From Gymnorhina tibicen (Eukaryota; Chordata; Aves; Passeriformes; Artamidae): 64,000 bases of DNA. Positions 1-13,596 of this stretch are shown here, in pieces. The number at the start of each line of letters is the position of its first letter. Positions within the stretch are counted from its first letter, which is position 1. The stretch is from positions 2,734,935-2,798,934 of the forward strand of contig VXAZ01018984.1 in NCBI GenBank assembly GCA_013399875.1, written 5' to 3'. The notes under the pieces were generated by a model that was not told the DNA's origin, did no database searches, and was given only the letters and a program-made list of their open reading frames with translations. The position numbers were made by a program, and so were the translations under genes.

Positions 1-3000
1 AATTTAAAAGAAACTGCATAGTACATGCAGTGCTTGAGGGAAGACCAGGCTGACAACAGGATTTTAAGATATGCACCAATGTAAGAAGAGGTGATTTTGA
101 TTGTCTTCTGTCAAACTAGATTTCTTTAGAAAAAATTCAGTCTAGTGTTTCTGTCATCTCAATACATTCTAGAGATGAACTTTTAAAAGTCAGACTGAAA
201 GACAGTGCTAACAAAACATTTGTTAAAGATTACAGTTAGATTATTACGATAATTTAAATTAGCCAGGAATTAAAAACATGATCTTATTGTAGCCTGTGCT
301 GTTAAAGAAATGTGCACTTTACAGTTCTGTGGCTGGGAACAAGCCCACAAGGTGTTTACATATCCATGAGCAGCAAGGTGAGGTGTCCCTATGGGAAAAT
401 TCAAAGCTCTTGTGCAATGAGCGGTAGCTGGAATTGGTAAAGACTTAGGAGCCCTTGGTGTAGGGTGGGAGGAGGAGGCAGGAATTGGCAAGGATACATT
501 TATTGCCTCCCTGAAAGTTCCCTAAATATTGTGGATGGGTTGGAGACTGAGCACATGGAAGTGATGGAGTTCATTCAAAGGTAGAGAGCTTCTTGTCTCT
601 GCAGCCCCTTTACAGAAGTTCTCAGTGCTAACTTAAAACAACTTTGCCCAGACAGAATGGAAAAGCATTTCAGTTGCAAAGAAGAGATCTCTGAAATATA
701 TTGTACTTAAATTTCTAGGCCTGTCCCATTCACTCATGGCAGCTGCAATAAATAACTTGGTTTTAATAAACTGACCAGCTCAGTGAATGTACATTAGAGA
801 CTTTTTGATGTTGCAAGTTGAAAGATAATTCAATTGAGCTTTTAGCTTCTGGTTACAGTGAATGCTTCCAATATTTGCTGGTGTGGGAATTTGTCGGATA
901 CGCAGCCTGCACGCCTTTCTGTGCTACTTAAAACACATAAGCCTGAGAGATAAACAGAGATAAATGCATATATTGTCCAACTACTCATTAACCACCCAGG
1001 GTGCGCTGCAGGGAGGGGCTGACAAATAGTTGAAAATAGATTTCAGTGTCTCATGATGTTACCAGCAGGACTGGTGTGAGAATCCAGAGCTACTTTTGGA
1101 TCTATCAAAGATAATTCCAATTGGAAAGGTTGAGGACAGTTCAAAGATAACTTGCCCTTCTTCTGGCTGCCAACTTTTAAGAGGGTAGCACAGTTGGCTC
1201 TTGTCAAACTTGTGTTGAGCTTTACTGAGATGTCCTTAGAGTGGCTGCTACCCATCAGGGCATGAAATGCTGAGTGCCTGGGTCAGTTTTTCCGGGTGCT
1301 TTTCTTATCTTGCCTATTTATCAACAGAAGAAGACAAGAATGAGGAGAGCTTCTTAAGAGGGGAAGTGAGTCAGTCTCCTAAACCCTGCGAGTTCAAACA
1401 GATTGACTTGAAAGACCTTGCCAAAAAAAAAAAAAAACCAACCCGCCCCAAACCAAATAAACAGCTGGAAGTCTTTACTGGTAAGGGTATGACGCCTTCT
1501 CAAAAATAGAATGTGATGGAGCAGCCAGTGGAGGATAGAGGCACTTGGACTGCATTAAGAAAGCATGTGGTGTTGCAGTTGGCTCACCAACCCACATCTG
1601 GAGTAATGACAGAAAGGCATTTGAATCACAATTGCTGTGTGAAATGTGCTGACAGCTGCAGAGAGCCAAGGTGAGGTCAGTGTTGTCCACCTGTGAGTAG
1701 CTGGGGAGCACAAATATTTAGCTGTGTCACTGGTGAGGCTGAAATCAGCAAACCCCAGCAAGATGGGGTACACAAGCACTTTTTGCTCTCTTATTCCTTA
1801 TTAACATTTCTAACTGTCACCTATCTGTTGCTGTTCCTCCTGTGAGTATTCCTGGACTTTGCCAGCATATACTTCCATATGACTTTGCTTAAGCAGCTGG
1901 AACTGGCAAGGATTCCTCACAGTTCAATGGCTGAGTGAGATGGTAGAGCCTGCCATCTGTGATAAGAAGACAGAAAGTGGAGAAGCGAGTGATCTGGAAG
2001 TGAGTACACCAGCGTAAGATGCCAAGATAAGTTTCTTTCATCTAGAGAACTGTGTAGCCATGAAACTGGAAAAGTGCAGCCAGAGGAAAAAGAAAAGCTA
2101 TCCGAAAGCTTAATCTTCATCAGAAAGGACTTCGCAAAGGGCTTGAGGACAATGTGTGTAGTTTCTTACTACAGGAGGGAGCTCCTCCCTCCATGCTTTG
2201 CACTGGGAATCGGAGGACGTATCTGCTGAAACAGAAATAATAACAGGGCCGCCACTGAAGAGACTCAGCTGCCATTCTAGAGGAAGGCAGAAAAGAGATA
2301 TCCAAGGATGGTTCTGTAGTTCACCAGAGGCCAGTGGTGGAGAGGGAAATCCTTGGGAAATGACACGATACGGCCCTCAACAGCACCCTGCTCGTGATCT
2401 ATGGCTTAACCTGAAACAGATGAGCTCTGCACCATCCGTTTTGCTTAGAACCAGCAACGAGCACTGTCCCAGCGAATGAATCTGAGGCACAAACAGGAAG
2501 GCCAACATGGAAACCTGAGCGGATTACAAGATTTTGAAGAGTTACAATAGTAATAAAACATTTTTTATTGATGTTGTTCTTTCAAATCATTATTAAACCA
2601 GTGAGAGGAATGTTGCAATAAATCATGGCGTATTTTTATACAGTGTCAGTCTGTTTCATATTATGTCACCCCTGAGTGGGAGTGTGAGTCTTGGAAGAAG
2701 TTAAGTTTCACACATGTGGGTTGGAGCTGTTTTGGTTTATCCTGGTCACTTGTTTTCTGGAGTATCCTGCATTGTTCAGCTATTGGCATTCACCAAACTG
2801 TTCAGGTTTGGGCAAATTCACGCCTTCCTCTTCATCACACCCTAAAGTTGACTGCTTATGGATGTGTTCAAACTTTTGTAGAAAAGCCAAAATATCCCAT
2901 TAACTGTCACATGTGGAACAGCACAAAATGAATAATGTCCAAAAAACTTAATAGGAAAGTAAAACAATGTGGTTGCCAAAAGTGTTTCACAATCAAGTTA

Positions 3001-4206
3001 ACTAATTATCAACAAGTTTCCCTGAGGCAGAAGAGATCTGACTAAGAATACAAGTGACTAGGTGGAGACACCTTGTTCACTCTCTGCAGAAAAACTGCAT
3101 GAGGGAAAACTCAGGCAAGTGATGTATTTTGGACAGAAACTTTGGGAATCTGGACTGGTGAGGCTGGCACATACTTGGAGTCCGGACTACCTGCTGTGCA
3201 ACGCCTTGTAAGACCTCATAGTAGGTCCTTTATCCTGAAAGATTCTTGGATTTTATTACTGGGTAAGAGCAGGCTGCGGAAATGCTCTGGCCTCCTGTCC
3301 TGCACCTTTAAAACACCTACTATACATCAGCCTGTTAAGGATGCTCAATCTGGGAGAGATCAGATTTAAAGTAATTCTCACTTTGCTTAGAAGAAATTGA
3401 TAGTTTGTATGCAGATGGAATACATTCCCTTAGAAAACATTTTTCCAAGAAAGACTGTAGTTTTCCATTTTGAAATTTCTGATGTACCTCTTGCTGATGT
3501 CCGTCTGTACTGCAGACAAGGAATGCTTGTTTCCGTTATGATCTTTAATTTAGCAGAAAACAAATACTTTGACAGAGATGCCGTTTCACTATTGAAATTG
3601 ACTTTTTTCTGCCTGTTAATTAAAATGAAAGCAAAATACTCTTTTTGGAATCTGATAGTTTTTGTGCTTAATACTCTTCAGGATGCACCTGTTCAATTTA
3701 TGAATTGTTTCCTGCTTTAAAAATCAAACTCATGGAGTTAATTTCATTCATGAAATGCCATGTCAGAATAGAACAATTCAGCATCTTAACCTAATATTTG
3801 AAAAGTTCTGTTTTAAAGAGAACTACTGTATGCTTCAGATTATTAAATAATAATATTTTTTACCTTTCCTGATTGCCCTCTCCAGAAATAACCATAGAAT
3901 AGAAATTTTTAAAGTGTTAATTTTAATGATCCATATTGTATTGTGATATAGCAAATGTAAGATGTTGAAATGTAGTTAAAAGCCTTTTCTGAGGTCTTCA
4001 GTTTTCACTCTGAAATGTAATTTTCCCAAAGCATGCTGCCTCATGGTCTGTCTATTTTTCCAGCATGAATTCTGTAAGTGAAACAGGTTTTTAAACTAGA
4101 TGGTATTTCTTACAATATTCAGATGTTGGGGTCAAAATTCATATTTATTTCTTCTTCTGTTAACTGCTGTTTTCTTTAAAAAAAGGCATCTTGTTTTTTC
4201 CTATAG
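1..4206 (+). other. ZNF827: ZNF827 intron (partial), no recognised exon
   Basis: This stretch precedes the first recognisable ZNF827 exon. I looked for the preceding coding segment, which in the human protein contains repeated SQDISVKMAS-type motifs, and did not find it on the + strand. Open frames here are short and look random. It contains a 15-base A run at 1423-1437. Composition is AT-rich, with no clear transposable element. A small unrecognised exon cannot be excluded. Confidence 0.7.
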
Positions 4207-4310
4207 CCCTTTCTTTTCTGAAGACACATTTAGACAATCACCATTCACTTCCAACTCAAAAGATCTCCTGCCCAGTGAAACTGCTCTTCATGGAAGGACG
4301 TCTGCACCAG
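4207..4310 (+). CDS. ZNF827: ZNF827 coding exon A (Ser/Phe-rich segment before the C-terminal fingers)
   Basis: The exon is 104 bases, entered at codon position 3 and left after one base of a Glu codon. The acceptor follows a T-rich tract (CTATAG at 4201-4206) and the donor is CAG|GTCAGA. It encodes PFFSEDTFRQSPFTSNSKD followed by LLPSE and HGRTSAP, close to the human segment ahead of the C-terminal finger cluster. No zinc finger lies in it; it is a Ser/Pro/Phe-rich, probably disordered connector. The one leftover base fits exactly the two-base start of the next exon 19 kb away, restoring SAPETEKLG. Read-through past the donor would add about 11 residues and then a stop. Confidence 0.92.
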
Positions 4311-7276
4311 GTCAGATACCTTTTTCTTTCATTACTTCCAGTTAATAGATATGTCTGAAATTTTCTTGTTGTAAACTCCACCACATGACCAATGCTCTTA
4401 AAATATTGTTTGCCTTGTCAAAAGGCAGCTATTTCTCCATTATAATAAGTGCTTATTATTTAGAAGAAAAAGAGAGACGTTAAATACTGTTGAAGCATTT
4501 GTGTTAATAGTCTTTAGGCTGCTATTTCTAAGAATTGTGCAATAGTCTATAGCAGATTAAATGTAGCAGTATCAAGAGAGGTGGGGGTGGGGTTTTTTTT
4601 GTGTGTGTCTGCCACCGTACTTATGCTGAATTACTGTCTGCTATTCTCCTGTTCCTGGCCATTTCCATCTCCATCTCCTGGAGTACAGATGAAATGTTTG
4701 CAGGACACGTACCGGGGTGGCTGAGCTTGGCAATACAATTTTCCTGCCTTTAACAGCAATTTAGAACTTTTCTGGAAGGATGCGGTGTTCTTCAAATGTG
4801 CTGAAAGGCCTCAGTATCTGTAGGTGCCTTCCCACTGATTTTCTGAAGTAGTTGACAGGCATTTTATGTCCAGATATAGCTTGGCTTACACTCTGCATTA
4901 AAATGGAAAATACAGGCATGTAATAATACTATTCAAGGTCGCACTGAACACATGCAAAAAGTTGATATGTGCCTTCACTGTCCTGCTGCAAAATAACTCG
5001 TGTGCTAGTTCACTGCTATCTGTTCCTAAATTAATAGCTCTGGGGTTCTAAAGGTCAGTAATTACACAGTCAGCTGTAGGGGGGGTTATTCACCTTTTCT
5101 TAGCAATCAATAAACTTTTGGGCACGTTACTGCTAATTTTCAGCTATAGACTGTCATTTAATTTACAACTTAACAGACCCTTCATTTTTTTTAATGCTTG
5201 AATAGTCATTTGACAGCTTGTGAAGTGGCAGATGAGGGTAAGAGCTAGATGCTGTCTAAGGGTAAATATGCATAGCAAGAAGAAAAAAAAAGGTAGCATA
5301 AGGACAAGGGTCTCCAGGCTGGGCACAGACACACTTGTGCAAGGAAGCAGTCGGTTCTGTACCTCTGGGTGAGGAGAACCAGATCAGGTGCGGTGCTTTT
5401 AAGTATTAAAATGTAAACCAGGTTAGCACTTTCAATCCTGGCTTTTGACCTTGGCATAACATGGAATATTCGTATGCCCAGATGAAAGATGAGAATTCAC
5501 AGACTCCTCAGACAGGGCACGATACCTCAGAGGACATGGCCTCTAGCAGCAAGACTCTTACATCACACCAAGATAAATGCATAAGAATTTTAATTCTCTC
5601 TAAGACTTCACTTTAAGTGAGGCCACTAGAAGTGCGGGTGGGTTTTGGTGACATGTTTGATCTTCTGCTTAAAAGATGTAAAGGATCTGGTGGGTTAGAT
5701 CATCCTGGAGTGTTAGAAGGGCTTCTGAGGGAACTGAAGCACAAACTTCATATGTTTGTGCTGCGGTTTAATCTGTTTTGTGGAACCTTGATTGCTCTGT
5801 GTATTATGATACATATTGCTCTGTGGTTATAAGACTCTGATACATAATAGTAGCATGTACACTGAAAATTTTAAAATGCCAGTTTCTGCTACGTTTTTAT
5901 TTTTGGGACAACTCTTATCATTCCAAATGTGTAAGTTTTTTCTCAGCTTCATAAAAAATTCTTGGGCCTGAAGTGCAACTTCACAGTAGCACCAAGGAAT
6001 GTGATTTAAATTTGTAATCAATTACAAATATTATATTTATGTAAAAGAACAGCAGAATACCCAAAGGTAAATTTCTTACTAGTTTCAGCCTTGCAAGAAG
6101 AAATAGCCTATGTAGTGCTATGGATAGCTCTGAAAACATTTTATCCCTTCTAAGAGCAGCATGAAGGAACAGAAACAAACCATTGTGAAAGGCCTACAGA
6201 AAGTGTTACAGAAAATGCTGTGGAAATGCATTTGTGGTCTCCCATATACAAATGCTTTCACTTGAGATTTGGTTTGGGTTACTCCATCTCTGAAACGAGA
6301 CAGTAAAAAGTAGAAAAGAGCAGCATGAGAAAATGATAGGAAATTCCCAGTCCAGGGGCCCTGGTGGAACCCCACGTACGTAGTTGCCTCTTTTCAAGTG
6401 AGCACCAAAACAGGCGGCTGCATCCTCAGACTCCTGCCAGCTTTCTGTCTGCAGGCCTTTTGGCACCCTGGCTGCAGAGGAATTGGGAAAAGTGACAGGA
6501 ACATAGGACAGTAAGATATTTCACATGTCAGATTCAATTCTTTTCTATACTAGGTAACATTATGCAATCTTATTCCTTACCGAGCTCCATCTTAAACCCC
6601 ATCATCATCATCATTTGTATGAGGATGCTGGTTCAGAAACTCACCCCTTTTGAAGAATTGGGACCACTCTCCTTCCAGCCTGAATTTATTCACAGCAAGT
6701 TCTACTTCTGTTGTTTCACCAGTGCTGTCCTTCAACTTGGATAATTCTTTTCCCTTGTGATGTTCACCATCTGATATGCCATCTTATATTCCTCTAATCC
6801 TGCCTTCATTTTGGAAAAGTGAGCCAGCCAGTGTCTTCTAGTCTCTTTTAGTACAATAGCGTTTCCATTTCCTAGCCTTTTTCTGCCTCTGTTTAGGGAC
6901 ATTAATTTCTGCAAATATGAGTAGTCAGAACTCTATATGCTCTTTTATAGGGGGCTTTGCCACTGACTTTTTCAGCAGCCTGCAGTCTTCTGAGTGCATA
7001 TTGGAAATGCCTCTCCTGATTAATCACAGCCTTTGTAACTAGAACGTGCTGGTCTCTCTCGCTAGTCAAATAGTAACTTGTTTTTCATTTCCTTTATAAT
7101 TTCAGCTGATGATTTCAGCATGCAACAGAAATTCTTGTTCCTGCACTCTTAGGCATATGACCTTGTAATTTGAATTGTTTCACTTGTTATTCTAGCTCTC
7201 AAGATTATTTCTTTAGTACTCTGAATTTTCTGCATATTGATACTGCTTTCATTAATGCAATTTTTGTTTGTTTGGG

Positions 7277-7280
<4 letters not shown>

Positions 7281-7314
<34 letters not shown>
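7281..7314. repeat. (TG)17 microsatellite
   Basis: Seventeen uninterrupted TG units lie inside the large ZNF827 intron, followed by CGTGTTG. Tracts of this length are usually polymorphic. Confidence 0.97.
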
Positions 7315-7321
<7 letters not shown>

Positions 7322-10300
7322 AAGCTATTAAAGAGGATTTTTAAGTACAATGGGTCCAAAGTTCAGTCCTTGAGACTTAAGCTCAGTGGTCCCCTCAGCA
7401 CAAACCACTTCACTTTATAGCCAGTTTATAAGAAAATTGCAAAGTCGGGTATTTAAGTGGAAGAGCGCTCTTTGTAGGGCATTGAGTAGCTAAGATCCCC
7501 AAGGAGTATGAAATAATTAGGAAAGAATATTAAAAGATGTGTGAAAGCAATGCACTGATCAGGGCATTTAGTGGAGGGGAAAAAAACCCTTAAAAAATAA
7601 TGGTACTGTGATGGATTTGGTCTGAAAAAAGGGTGGAGTGTTCCTCAGCAGCAGCAGTATCACAGGCAAGAGAGCTGATTCTCATGTGGAAGCTTTTAAT
7701 TCTGGTACCCAAGGAAATAACAATGAGATCTCCAACAGCTGTCAGAAAGGGACTCATCAGACCCACAGAAGTCATGGTATCTCCCTGATAATCTGTGTTG
7801 AATTCCTAATACTCTGAGAAGGGAAGACAGGAGTTTCCTAGAGTGTGTAGATCAAATTTACTGGTTATTTTGGGGGAACTGCTGCTCTTACTTTTTAATG
7901 TATTTTCTACGTTAATAACCATATTATTATATTGCACTTTTCCGTATTAGTCTTACTGTCCAAATAACGTCATTTTTACTCGAAAATGGAAATAGAATAG
8001 TTTTGATGTCCTCATCAATCAAACACACTTTGCTCAAAAATTACCATGGTATCAAAGTAATATCTGATACAAAGTCATATCCAAAAAAGTTCAATAATTT
8101 CAACTGCCACCTGTGAGAATGTGGCCTCTTTTAATCTAGCAAAAGGTAGGGAGAAGAAATTAATTTTTTTATTTCAAACAGTCACTTTAAAAGAGGACAT
8201 TTTCATCTTCTGTTTTACAAGATTCTTCTTTTGACAGAGTAGTTCAGTTTTATGCCAGACTATATAGTTCAGATCACTGGATAAATTAAAAACTTGATCT
8301 TATGCTGCTGTTCCTGACCCTTAGTCTGTCTTTAATGTGCTTTAATAGTTTTCCACCATCTCATTGACTCCTTCTGTAAATCAAACCTGCCTTCATGGAA
8401 GCCAGATGAGTGATACTCATTATTCCTTTTCTGGATGGTTCATTAATATTGGTGAAAACCCCAGCCATGGCTTTTTGGGAGTATTTTTTCTCTGTGTATA
8501 CCTGTGTGTAGTATAATAGTATTTCATTATTTTCTCTCCTGTTCATCAAGGACCTGGTATTCTCCTTCATTTGCATTGACAGTGCCAAATATTGAAACAT
8601 CCCATCTGTAGTGGATTAAACTCTTTTTTAAAAACCATCTTTTTATGATAATTTAGTGCTACTTGCAACACTGCAGTGTTGGTAGTGGTAAGTGAATTTC
8701 ACATGGCTAAGATAAACTATTCAAACTGGAGGAGATAGGTCTTAGGGAGTTGTAGTCCAGGAATAGCCCTGTCTTTTTAAATTTTGCCACAGCTAAATTT
8801 ACTGGTTGTTGGTTTGTTTCAGTGAAATAAAGCCAGTAAAGCTTCTGTGCTCCAGTACCTTTTTGAAATGCATCAGAACCTCTTCTGCCATGTGTGTCCA
8901 CACTCTGTACTGACCTGTAAAATGACAGACAGGCCGTGCTTCCTCTTCAGGATTGTCCAGAATCAGTCGCGTGGTGCTTAGTTCAGTAGAAATTTGGAAA
9001 CATAGTGCAAAAATTTTACATTTTGGCGGTGTCAGTCGTTCTTTTATTGATGATGTAATTAGTGGATCATGCCATATTTATGTTTATTGATATAAAGTAA
9101 TATGTGTAACAGACTCCAGTATGTTTGGAACTCCAGGACTATTCTGCAGACGTACAGGTTTCTCCTGTTACTGTCCTTCTTTTCTCTAAAGCAGTAATTC
9201 CACTGTAACTTCAATACACTAAAAGGTGAAAACCTGCCTGCTCCCAGGGCCTCGTCTTTGCACGTTCTGCTACACAGCAGTACCAACACCTGTGTGGCCA
9301 CGTCGTGGGAAGTAGTGAACTAATCTCCTTTTTTCCCCTAATAGTTTGTGGGAATGCTGGGATGTGAGCAGGCTGAAGGGAGGCTATATCCTTTGACCAT
9401 GTAAAATTTCAGCATTTGTGTGACACTGGCATGCCCATGAGCACACTTAATCTTGTCTACTTTCTTCTGTTGCTATAGCTGGAAAATACCTCCTGAGGGT
9501 TTAGAATCTGAGCTTGAATGTGATAAATAATCACGCCGGTGGTGTTGTGCAGATACCACATTCTTTAGTATGAGTTTGCATGTGTTTTCCTGCCTAATTC
9601 CTTTTTGAGGATGCTTTAAGGTCAGTACAGCTCTTGATGTTGTAATTTTCTATGACTCTGAGCATCTAGAAAGTAGACAGCAAGAGCTGTTTTGGTCCAA
9701 CCTGCAGACCTGCTCATTCATATCCACTATTTTCTGGCAGTATTTGTGCTCTGTTCTGGTTTCCTGTGCTCTGCAGCAAACTAAACTTCTGCAACTATCT
9801 ACAGCAACCAGCTCTGAATTTTGGGTCATCACTAGGTTAGTTAAGAAAGCTGTGACTTTATTGAGGTGAATATGAGATTAGAGTGAATCTGGCTATGGTT
9901 TCCATTTCTTCATTGGTTGCTGGTGACAGTTTCCCTTCTTGGTTGCTTTTATGCTGCCACTTATCCTGCATTGTTCCTGAGACCACTGTAAGCACACTGC
10001 AGAAATGAAGGGACACCTTGAGGGTTTGATTTCTGTTCGTGGGACCACTGCCACTTTTGTCACCCTGGAAAATGCCCTTAGGCCTTAGGGGACTGTGAAA
10101 CACACACACCCTGAGGATTTCCACTGAAATGACCAGCAATGAAATGTTGGCATTTAAATTGCCCTTGTGTAGCTTCCCAGCTGTGTACCCATGGAGTTAA
10201 TTAGAATGATTCACACCTTCTTACAGTTGTTTGCTTACATCTGCCAAAAAGCCTCTAACTCCACACTGTGGGCAATCCTACTTACTGTAGGAAGGCTTTC

Positions 10301-10408
10301 TTCAAATGTTCAAATTTATAAATGAAAGCCAGGGCTTAAGAGCATGATTACAAGCAATTGATTTTGAATTCCTTCAGGACAGCAGAACCTGTGGATTATT
10401 ATTTTTAA

Positions 10409-10820
10409 GAGAATCACAGAATGGTTGAAGTATGAAGTCTAGTTCCACACCCTCCCCCACAGCAGAGTCATCTTGTTGCTCAAGGCTATGTCCAATCAGG
10501 TTCTGAATATCTCCAGGAAGGGAGACTCTGGGCAATCTCTGAGCAACCTGTGCCAGTGTTTGACCTTGCTCACCATAAGAAAAATTGTTTTCTTATGCTT
10601 AAATGGATTTTCCTGTGTTTTAATTTGTGCCCTTACCTCCTCTCCACTGGCATCACTAAGAAGAGCCTGACTTCATCTTCTTATTTCCCCCTATCAGGTA
10701 TTTATCCAGGTTGGAAAGATGCCACCAAGTCACCTTTTTTCCAGACTGAGCAGTCCTAGTTCTCTCAGGCTCTCCTTGTATGACAGGTGCTCCATTCCCT
10801 TAGCCATGTTTGCTGGACTT
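10409..10820 (-). repeat. CR1 LINE fragment, 3' end, antisense
   Basis: On the + strand the element begins with GAATCACAGAATGGTTGAAG, the reverse complement of the avian CR1 3' tail. It continues through diagnostic blocks: CAACCTGTGCCAGTGTTTGA, a stretch related to CCTGTGTTTCAGTTTGTGCCC, TATTTATCCAGGTTGG, CTGAGCAGTCCTAGTTCTCT and GTTTGCTGGACTT. This order matches CR1 antisense. Similarity fades after about 10,820. It is a 5'-truncated insertion, diverged enough to be old within birds. Confidence 0.88.
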
Positions 10821-11398
10821 CAGCCTTTTTTGAAAGTCTAAAAGAATATTTCAAGATCCTGGCAGCTGTTTCTGTCCCTGTGACGGAACAGCAATTTTTC
10901 TTGCCAAAGTAATTGCAGAGGGGGAGTGCGCATGCATGTGAATTGACTTATGTAGTGCTTTTCTCCCCTCCTTGCTTTATCCCATTAGTAGTGCTTATGA
11001 TCACTTTATCTGCTTTCAGTTTTGGTCTGAGTTATGAGCTCTGCCCATCCAAGACATTGGATACCCCCTTCAGTTTCCTGGTGATGAGAGTCCCTGACCC
11101 CTATTGGCTTCCTGTCAGGGTAGAAAAGTGAGAGTGGCACTTAATTCACTACCAAGGCATGTTCCATCAGGCACTTGGTCCTGCTGTTCATTTCTGTCTT
11201 AGGATCCCTGTAAAATGTGCTTGGGGAAGCGGTGATGGGAGCAGATGCCACACAGTCATTGCCACCTGCAGGGCACAATTGTAGGTACTCCCTAAGCCGT
11301 GCAAAGTCTGCTTCTCTCGGTCCTCAAAAGCACCCTTTTAATTTTATTTTTCTTCTGGTACTTGTTTGGGAGTAAGATTGAGCCAGATAATCTTCTTT

Positions 11399-11416
11399 GT
11401 GTGTGTGTGTGTGTGT
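11399..11416. repeat. (TG)9 microsatellite
   Basis: This short uninterrupted TG tract lies in the large ZNF827 intron and is followed by TACACATGTGCATG. Confidence 0.9.
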
Positions 11417-13596
11417 ACACATGTGCATGGTTGTGTAAAAATCAACACAGGTGCATGAATAAGTATACTGGAGAGGGGTCCCTCTGACAAATCCCACCTG
11501 TGTGACAGCTTCATAGATGGCAGGAAAGTTTTTTTTGTGACAGAGTGGCAGATTGATTTTAGTAACTGATTTTAGTTCCTTATCTCCAGCATGCTAATTC
11601 TTCCCACCAAAAGAATGTCTTGTGGGTATGAGTGACTGGTGTGAGCTCTCTGGAAGGCCAGGGACTGTCAGCCACCGAGGTGGCTCTCTGCAGTCTGATA
11701 GCAGGAGACAGCTGGCAACTTGTGGAAAGGGATTCTAGGAAGGTGAGATAGTTGGACTGCTATAGAAGTGGGCTGTGCTTGGCATAGTTCTCCAAAGCAA
11801 GGCAGATTTCGCAGAATTTGTTCAACATAATTCAGTGCTAAACTGCCTGATAGTGGCTCTGGCACGTTTTCCATCTATCGCATTCTGTCTTCAGATTCCC
11901 ATGACCGTCTGCCTGCGTGCAGCCTTCTCTCCCTGTGCACCCAGCTGCCTTGACAACCACTTTGCACCACAGCCATCGAGCAGAGGCTGCCACATTTCTG
12001 GTTCATTCCATGGGATCGTAACCAAGGCGGCTTCAACTGATTGCAGTGTTTTCTGGGTCTGCTGCCAAGCAGGTTTGCATCTCATGAATGTGCAGTGCAG
12101 ATCTGTGGTGCAGCAATAGAGGGTCTGTCCAGAGCAGCCACACAGTTTTCATAAGTAGCAGAGTCCCTTTCAGAGCTGAAAATATCATTATTATGCAAAA
12201 CAAACCATTTCAAACCAGCAAATGGCCCCTTGCTCAAGCGTGCATGGTGTGTTCTCTGACTAAAGCAGGACAGGTGAAACATGCAGCACGTGCATCATTG
12301 TACACGTCGTAGCTTTTCTTAGCCATCGGTATTTATCAGGCAGGGAATGTGACCATATCTTTCTGAGCATCCCATAAAACTCCTGGTGAATTGGCCAGTC
12401 TCTCAAAACAGGCTAAAGAGCAGGACTTGGCACAAATTACTGTGGACACATAGCGTTCGCTTCTTTTCCCTGTGAAGTCACTGCCCTGATTATTTTGCCA
12501 ATTGTTTACAGGACCTTCAAGATGAAAGGTGTTAATTAAAACAAGCAGAAAGAGTTCAGGTCCATGTCTAATGGCTGTCTTGGAAGGCATTTGACATCTA
12601 TCTGAAAACTTGTGTTTCTTGTTTTACTATGGGCTGCCTTTATGCAGGGTAAATTTTATTTCCCTCTCATACAGTGCGGTGTTCTCATAAAGGCAAAAAT
12701 ACTCATTTTTCTTCATTTCCTTTCTCTTTTACATTTGCTCCTTCTAGAGCACGATCAACTTATGGTAAAGGATAGAAAACAAAGTAATTTCACTCAGAAC
12801 AAATACCTTCTGGTTTCATTTAGAATAAACCCAAACTAGACCACAATCATTAAACCCAGCAAACCAAAAGCTGTTAAGAAATATCATCAGCTTCAAATCC
12901 AGAGCAAAAATGGCCACATTTAACAGTTTTATCCCACATGGAAAAATAAAACTTAGCATTTGGATTTTTTTACCCTTTCAAGCAGGGCAGGTTTTGACAT
13001 CTCATATTATTTTGGCAACTCTTATTATTTAACTTATTATGGTAAGTTTGCTGAGTAATAGTTACTCAGTAGCAAGTGACTTTTGAAAAAGTAAAATCAT
13101 TGTTGCCATAAATATTCTTAACTAGATAACACAAGTGCAGGTCACAAGTGCAATTTGAGAAGGGTTTTCTGAGCAGCTACAATCACTGGAAGTACTCAGT
13201 GAGAAATGTGGGACTTTGTCTACCATATATCCTTCTGGGAAGTGAATTTGGGACACCACAGGGCTGCCCAGCTTAGTTCTTGAGAGCTGTGTTTTGATGC
13301 AGGTGACAAAGGAGAACTTGGGGGAAGAATGACCACAAAGTTGTAGAATGTTGGTTTTGGGAAAGGAAGAAGGGAAAACAGCGAAATAACCCCTGCTGGC
13401 TTCAGGAAGGACAACTGGAACCAACTTGGAGATGTGTATGGAAAGAAGCCTAACAATAGTTAATGACCTCTGGGGCTGAGTGAAGCTTCTGATGTGTCCT
13501 CCCACAATATGCCCATGGGGAGCAGGGAAACCCAGGGTAGGTACAGCTCTAATTAGGTAGTGAAGTGCAGCTGTCAAACCGCAGGGACCACACGGG

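Noticed and set aside
1043..1255. A - strand open frame containing SKDISVKLN, similar to the SQDISVKMAS repeats of ZNF827
   Set aside because: It is on the wrong strand for ZNF827, the similarity is limited to a few residues, and no splice sites or further match surround it. It is a coincidence.
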